NCBI GenBank assembly: GCA_902496595.1
Contig: CABVBV010000074.1
Span: 1-9,945 of the forward strand
Length of the DNA stretch: 9,945 bases
Origin: an uncultured Eubacteriales bacterium
Lineage (GTDB): Bacteria; Bacillota; Clostridia; Oscillospirales; Oscillospiraceae
Direction: 5' to 3'
Below are positions 7,883-9,945 of the stretch, one piece after another. Within the stretch, counting starts at the first letter, position 1, and the number at the start of each line of letters is the position of its first letter. Under the pieces are notes generated by a model. That model saw only the letters and a program-made list of their open reading frames with translations, did no database searches and was not told the origin of the DNA. Both the position numbers and the translations under genes were made by a program.

Positions 7883-7911
7883 AATATAGTGTGCAATTTT
7901 GTACTTGTCAA
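7883..7911 (-). promoter_or_regulatory. Leftward promoter of the cysteine-rich gene pair
   Basis: On the minus strand, TTGACA (complement of 7906-7911) and TATATT (complement of 7883-7888) are exactly 17 bases apart. Transcription would start near 7876 and give a leader of about 96 bases before the ATG at 7780. A GTAC motif (7901-7904) follows the -35 box closely. This promoter faces the rightward promoter at 7807-7835, so the two transcripts overlap by about 34 bases. Confidence 0.75.
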
Positions 7912-7923
7912 GAGAATTGCACA
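7890..7923. repeat. 9-bp perfect inverted repeat across the leftward promoter
   Basis: TGTGCAATT (7890-7898) and AATTGCACA (7915-7923) are perfect inverted arms with a 16-base spacer. The spacer contains the leftward -35 box and a GTAC motif, and the left arm lies in the -35/-10 spacer. It may be an operator; in the rightward transcript it could also fold as a leader hairpin. Confidence 0.6.
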
Positions 7924-7926
7924 ATG

Positions 7927-7954
7927 TTTTGTATATTGTACATATTTTACAAAA
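7927..7954. repeat. 7-bp inverted repeat just before the repressor start
   Basis: TTTTGTA (7927-7933) and TACAAAA (7948-7954) are perfect inverted arms whose centres are 21 bases apart, about two helical turns. A GTAC motif (7938-7941) lies between them. The right arm touches the AAGGGG ribosome binding site of the repressor, a plausible place for autoregulation. Confidence 0.45.
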
Positions 7955-7968
7955 AGGGGCCTGGAAAT

Positions 7969-8334
7969 ATGGAAGGCATATGCGAGAGGATAGAGGCGCT
8001 GCTGAAAGAGCGGGGCATCTCCGGCTCGAAGATGAGCGTAGATCTGGGCATGAGCCGGAGCTTCATGACGGAGCTGCGCAAGGGCAGGGCGCGTGGAGTG
8101 AATGCTGAGACAGCGGCGAGGATAGCGGAGTATCTTGGCGTTACCACGGATTACTTGTTGGGCAAAACTGGAGAAGCGGAGCCTGTAAATGGTGTCGACG
8201 AACTGACGGAATACCTTGAGGAACTGAAGAACCGACCTGACAAGAGGATGCTGTTCTCTGTCACGAAAAACGCCACAAAGGCGCAGATAGAGGCAATAGT
8301 GCGCATGATCGAGGAGATGCAGAGGCAGGAATGA
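7969..8334 (+). CDS. XRE-family (Cro/CI-like) transcriptional repressor
   Basis: The 121-residue protein opens with a helix-turn-helix domain of the HTH_3 type (about residues 1-65): ICERIEALLKERG, then GSKMSVDLGMSRSFMTELRKGR as helices 2-3, then AARIAEYLGVTTDYLLG, the standard end of the fold. The C-terminal part (LTEYLEELKNRPDKRMLFSVTKNATKAQIEAIVRMIEEM) is a helical tail common in clostridial XRE regulators and probably serves dimerisation. The ATG at 7969 has AGGGG nine bases upstream and starts right before the domain; the open frame extends further upstream to a TTG at 7807 but only into promoter DNA. It overlaps the protease gene by ATGA. It likely binds the GTAC-containing sites in 7817-7954 and controls both itself and the leftward pair, by analogy with ImmR of ICEBs1 and phage CI proteins. 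Confidence 0.88.
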   Translation: MEGICERIEALLKERGISGSKMSVDLGMSRSFMTELRKGRARGVNAETAARIAEYLGVTTDYLLGKTGEAEPVNGVDELTEYLEELKNRPDKRMLFSVTKNATKAQIEAIVRMIEEMQRQE

Positions 8335-8720
8335 GCTATGTCGAAGGCGTGGACTACTGGGTGCGCATGGTGGAGTTCCCCAGCCGGGCATCGCCTGCGG
8401 TAACGGTGTCGAACGGGGACGGTACGTTCACAATATATATCAATACCCGTTTCGATGAGGCCGGAAGGGAAGCCGGGCTCCGGCACGAGTTGAGGCACCT
8501 GGAGGGTGAGCATTTTTACCGTGACGAGTACGGCATATGCGAGCTCGAGGCGGCGGCGGACGGCCTGTATACGTTGGAAGAGCTGCCGAAGCGCGTAAAG
8601 TCGGGGACGATAAAGTTCTACGAGAGCGCGGGAGCTGTGCTGGAGGACTTCCTGAGAAGAGCGTCGCCGAAGGCGCTCAGGCTGCTCAGACAGGCGGGAC
8701 TTGAAAAAAAGTGCAGATGA
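8331..8720 (+). CDS. ImmA/IrrE-family metallopeptidase
   Basis: The 129-residue protein carries H52-E-L-R-H56, the zinc-binding and catalytic HExxH motif, inside RHELRHLEGEHFY. Downstream acidic residues in CELEAAADG (E71 or E73) fit the third zinc ligand of the ImmA/IrrE fold. The segment before it (GTFTIYINTRFDEAGREAG) matches the usual strand-turn-helix lead-in. ImmA proteins cleave a cognate XRE repressor, releasing mobile-element or stress genes; the coupled repressor just upstream (ATGA overlap, 8331-8334) is the obvious substrate here, an inference from gene order. The protein is short for the family but has no visible break. The remaining 60 or so residues form a helical tail ending in basic residues. 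The last codons contain the -35 box of the murI promoter. Confidence 0.85.
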   Translation: MSYVEGVDYWVRMVEFPSRASPAVTVSNGDGTFTIYINTRFDEAGREAGLRHELRHLEGEHFYRDEYGICELEAAADGLYTLEELPKRVKSGTIKFYESAGAVLEDFLRRASPKALRLLRQAGLEKKCR

Positions 8721-8729
8721 TGCTAGAAT
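8701..8729 (+). promoter_or_regulatory. murI promoter, starting inside the protease gene
   Basis: TTGAAA (8701-8706), a 17-base spacer, then TAGAAT (8724-8729) preceded by TGC, an extended -10. Transcription would start near 8736, giving a 42-base leader. This lets murI be transcribed independently of the repressor-protease pair. Confidence 0.72.
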
Positions 8730-8777
8730 CTTGGCTTGGCGAATATACTGTAAGGAATACGTGTTTTGGAGCGGTTT

Positions 8778-9587
8778 ATGGACTTTAGACCTGTTGGGAT
8801 ATTCGACTCCGGCATGGGCGGGCTCACCTCGGTGAGAGAGCTGAGACGTATGCTGCCCGGGGAAGATATAGCATATCTTGGAGATACTGCGAGGGTACCC
8901 TACGGGGGCCGGAGCGTGGAAGAGCTGAGGAAAATAGCCGAGAGCGACGTTCGCTTTCTGAGAGGCCGCGGAGTCAAGGCGATGCTGGTGGCCTGCGGAA
9001 CTGTGAGCTCGAACTGTCTGGACTATGTCCAGGAGATAGCCGGAGTTCGGGCGATAGGCGTCGTCAAGCCGACGGCGACCGAGGCAGCCGAGTCGACAAG
9101 GAACGGAAAGGTCGGGGTGCTCTCGACCGTGGCGACGATGAGGAGCGGAGCCTTCGTGCGCGAGCTCAGGAGGATAGACGCGCAAATAGAGGTTTTTGCG
9201 TCGGGGAGTCCAAAGCTGGTGCCTCTGGTAGAGGCCGGACGCGCCGACCCGGCAGACCCTGAGGTCACCGGAGCAATTGAGGAGTGCCTGCGCGAAGTCA
9301 AGGCAGCCGGCGTGGATACTCTCATCCTGGGCTGTACCCACTATCCGCTGCTGTCGGAGGCAATATCGGCGTATATGGGTGAGGACGTGAAGCTCATCGA
9401 CTCCGGAGCTGCCGGGGCCAGAGCGCTGGCAAAGCTGCTGGATGAGGAAGACCTGAGGTCTCCGAGAAAGAGTTTCGGCCGAACTGCCTGCTACGCGAGC
9501 GGCGACGCCGGTGAGTTCGCCAGAGTTGCCGAGCTGTTTTTAAAGAGGGACTTTTCCCGCACGACCTTCAAGACCGCCGTCCTGTAA
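8778..9587 (+). CDS. murI: Glutamate racemase
   Basis: Interconverts L- and D-glutamate to supply D-Glu for peptidoglycan, a cofactor-independent cytoplasmic reaction using two cysteines. The 269-residue length is normal. Motifs: VGIFDSGMGGL with the D10-S11 pair, LGDTARVPYGGRS, the first catalytic cysteine C73 in VACGTVSS, and the second, C186, in LGCTHYPLL with T187 and H188. The ATG at 8778 has GGAG six bases upstream and places FDSGMGG at its usual position; a TTG at 8766 is in frame but sits on top of that ribosome binding site. The residue after C73 is glycine where most characterised MurI proteins have asparagine (ACNT); everything else looks functional. It has its own promoter and ends within a strong hairpin, so it is probably monocistronic. 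Confidence 0.93.
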   Translation: MDFRPVGIFDSGMGGLTSVRELRRMLPGEDIAYLGDTARVPYGGRSVEELRKIAESDVRFLRGRGVKAMLVACGTVSSNCLDYVQEIAGVRAIGVVKPTATEAAESTRNGKVGVLSTVATMRSGAFVRELRRIDAQIEVFASGSPKLVPLVEAGRADPADPEVTGAIEECLREVKAAGVDTLILGCTHYPLLSEAISAYMGEDVKLIDSGAAGARALAKLLDEEDLRSPRKSFGRTACYASGDAGEFARVAELFLKRDFSRTTFKTAVL

Positions 9588-9599
9588 ACGGCGGTCTTG
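9569..9599 (+). terminator. Strong hairpin at the end of murI, lacking a T-tract
   Basis: A perfect 12-bp stem (9569-9580 with 9588-9599) closes a 7-base loop (9581-9587) containing the murI TAA stop. No run of T follows on either strand, so it is not a textbook intrinsic terminator. It may block 3' exonucleases, act with Rho, or terminate inefficiently. Confidence 0.55.
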
Positions 9600-9606
9600 C
9601 GACGTT

Positions 9607-9629
9607 GGAGCGGGCGCTGCGCTCCGTTT
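9607..9629 (+). terminator. Weak second hairpin downstream of murI
   Basis: GGAGCG (9607-9612) pairs with CGCTCC (9620-9625) around a 7-base loop, followed by only three T (9627-9629). It may assist termination after the first hairpin; on its own it is marginal. Confidence 0.3.
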
Positions 9630-9682
9630 GCTGTGCGGACGACATGAAGCGGCTGTATGCCGTTGACCGCGCTAAAAAGCTA

Positions 9683-9710
9683 TTGACAAATACGGCAATG
9701 GTGGTAATAT
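9683..9710 (+). promoter_or_regulatory. hisZ promoter
   Basis: TTGACA (9683-9688) and TAATAT (9705-9710) with a 16-base spacer, in an AT-rich patch of otherwise GC-rich DNA. The start would be near 9717, leaving a leader of about 40 bases, too short for a T-box or attenuator. Confidence 0.78.
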
Positions 9711-9758
9711 ATTAGCGAGTTATCACATTAGCAAGGTAAAGTATACCGGAGGACAAGC

Positions 9759-9945
9759 ATGGAGAGCATATTGAGGCCGGAGGAGCGGCTGGTGCGGGGC
9801 CTGAGGGCTCTGTATTCGCGGTTCGGCTACCGGCCGTACAGGATGAGCAAGTTTGAGGAATACGACCTCTACGCCGGCAACCGGAGCTTCCTGCCCAGCG
9901 GCAGCGTCATCACGTTTACGGACACGAACGGGCGGCTCATGGCGC
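9759..9945 (+). CDS. hisZ: ATP phosphoribosyltransferase regulatory subunit HisZ (N-terminal part)
   Basis: The first 62 codons are present and the window edge cuts the rest. GGAGG (9748-9752) lies six bases before the ATG. The visible sequence, including LYSRFGYRPYRMSKFEEYDLY and SVITFTDTNGRLMA, follows the start of clostridial HisZ, a catalytically inactive histidyl-tRNA-synthetase-like protein. HisZ assembles with short-form HisG to make the ATP phosphoribosyltransferase that begins histidine synthesis and is feedback-inhibited by histidine. True HisS is less likely because the stretch KFEEYDLY-x-x-N is typical of HisZ. hisG and other his genes would be expected just beyond the edge. Confidence 0.85.
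   Translation, partial: MESILRPEERLVRGLRALYSRFGYRPYRMSKFEEYDLYAGNRSFLPSGSVITFTDTNGRLMA

Noticed and set aside
7781..7968. CRISPR array in the repeat-rich AT region
   Set aside because: The repeats are short, mostly palindromic and irregularly spaced, with no repeat-spacer periodicity. They fit operators better.
7295..8777. Attachment-site direct repeats bounding the island
   Set aside because: I looked by eye for matching repeats near the addA end and before murI and found none of convincing length. A computed repeat search with the neighbouring genome would decide this.
8151..9341. 396-residue open frame on the minus strand across the protease gene and murI
   Set aside because: It lies opposite three well-supported genes and has no recognisable domain or ribosome binding site. 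Long antisense frames are common in GC-rich genes.
9588..9758. Riboswitch, T-box or tRNA ahead of hisZ
   Set aside because: The leader after the predicted start is only about 40 bases, and no conserved T-box motif or tRNA cloverleaf is visible in the interval.

Overview
The window looks like a chromosomal segment of a GC-rich member of the Bacillota, probably a Clostridia-type gut or anaerobic lineage. The evidence is AddAB rather than RecBCD, TTGACA/TATAAT-type promoters, strong GGAGG-type ribosome binding sites, a clostridial-style HisZ, and clostridial/prophage-style HTH, ImmA and cysteine-rich small proteins. Genus or species cannot be read from it.

Layout. The left edge holds the last 17 codons of an unidentified plus-strand gene and a strong bidirectional terminator. 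A 69-residue minus-strand protein of unknown function follows. A compact divergent promoter region (338-475) then leads into addB and addA, which overlap by 8 bases and encode a complete helicase-nuclease for double-strand break repair. All helicase motifs of AddA, both nuclease domains and the four iron-sulphur cysteines of AddB are present.

Between addA and murI (about 7221-8720) lies a module unlike its housekeeping flanks. Two small cysteine-rich proteins are read leftward as an ATGA-coupled pair. A 188-base AT-rich control region (7781-7968) separates them from a rightward ATGA-coupled pair, an XRE-type repressor and an ImmA/IrrE-type metallopeptidase. This is the repressor-plus-antirepressor-protease layout of phage and ICE immunity regions, but no integrase, attachment site or structural gene is visible here. 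The control region has two near-consensus promoters facing each other, recurrent GTAC-centred motifs and perfect inverted repeats, so it looks like a transcriptional switch. It is the part most worth study.

The right side returns to core genes. murI (glutamate racemase, peptidoglycan precursor supply) has a promoter that starts inside the end of the protease gene, and a strong hairpin follows it. A TTGACA/TAATAT promoter then drives hisZ, the regulatory subunit of the first enzyme of histidine synthesis, which is cut by the window edge and probably opens a his operon.

How the parts may relate: AddAB produces the RecA-loaded single strands that trigger DNA-damage responses, and ImmA-type proteases are known to relieve ImmR-type repression in such responses. 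A functional link between the island and addAB is inference from proximity and family knowledge only.
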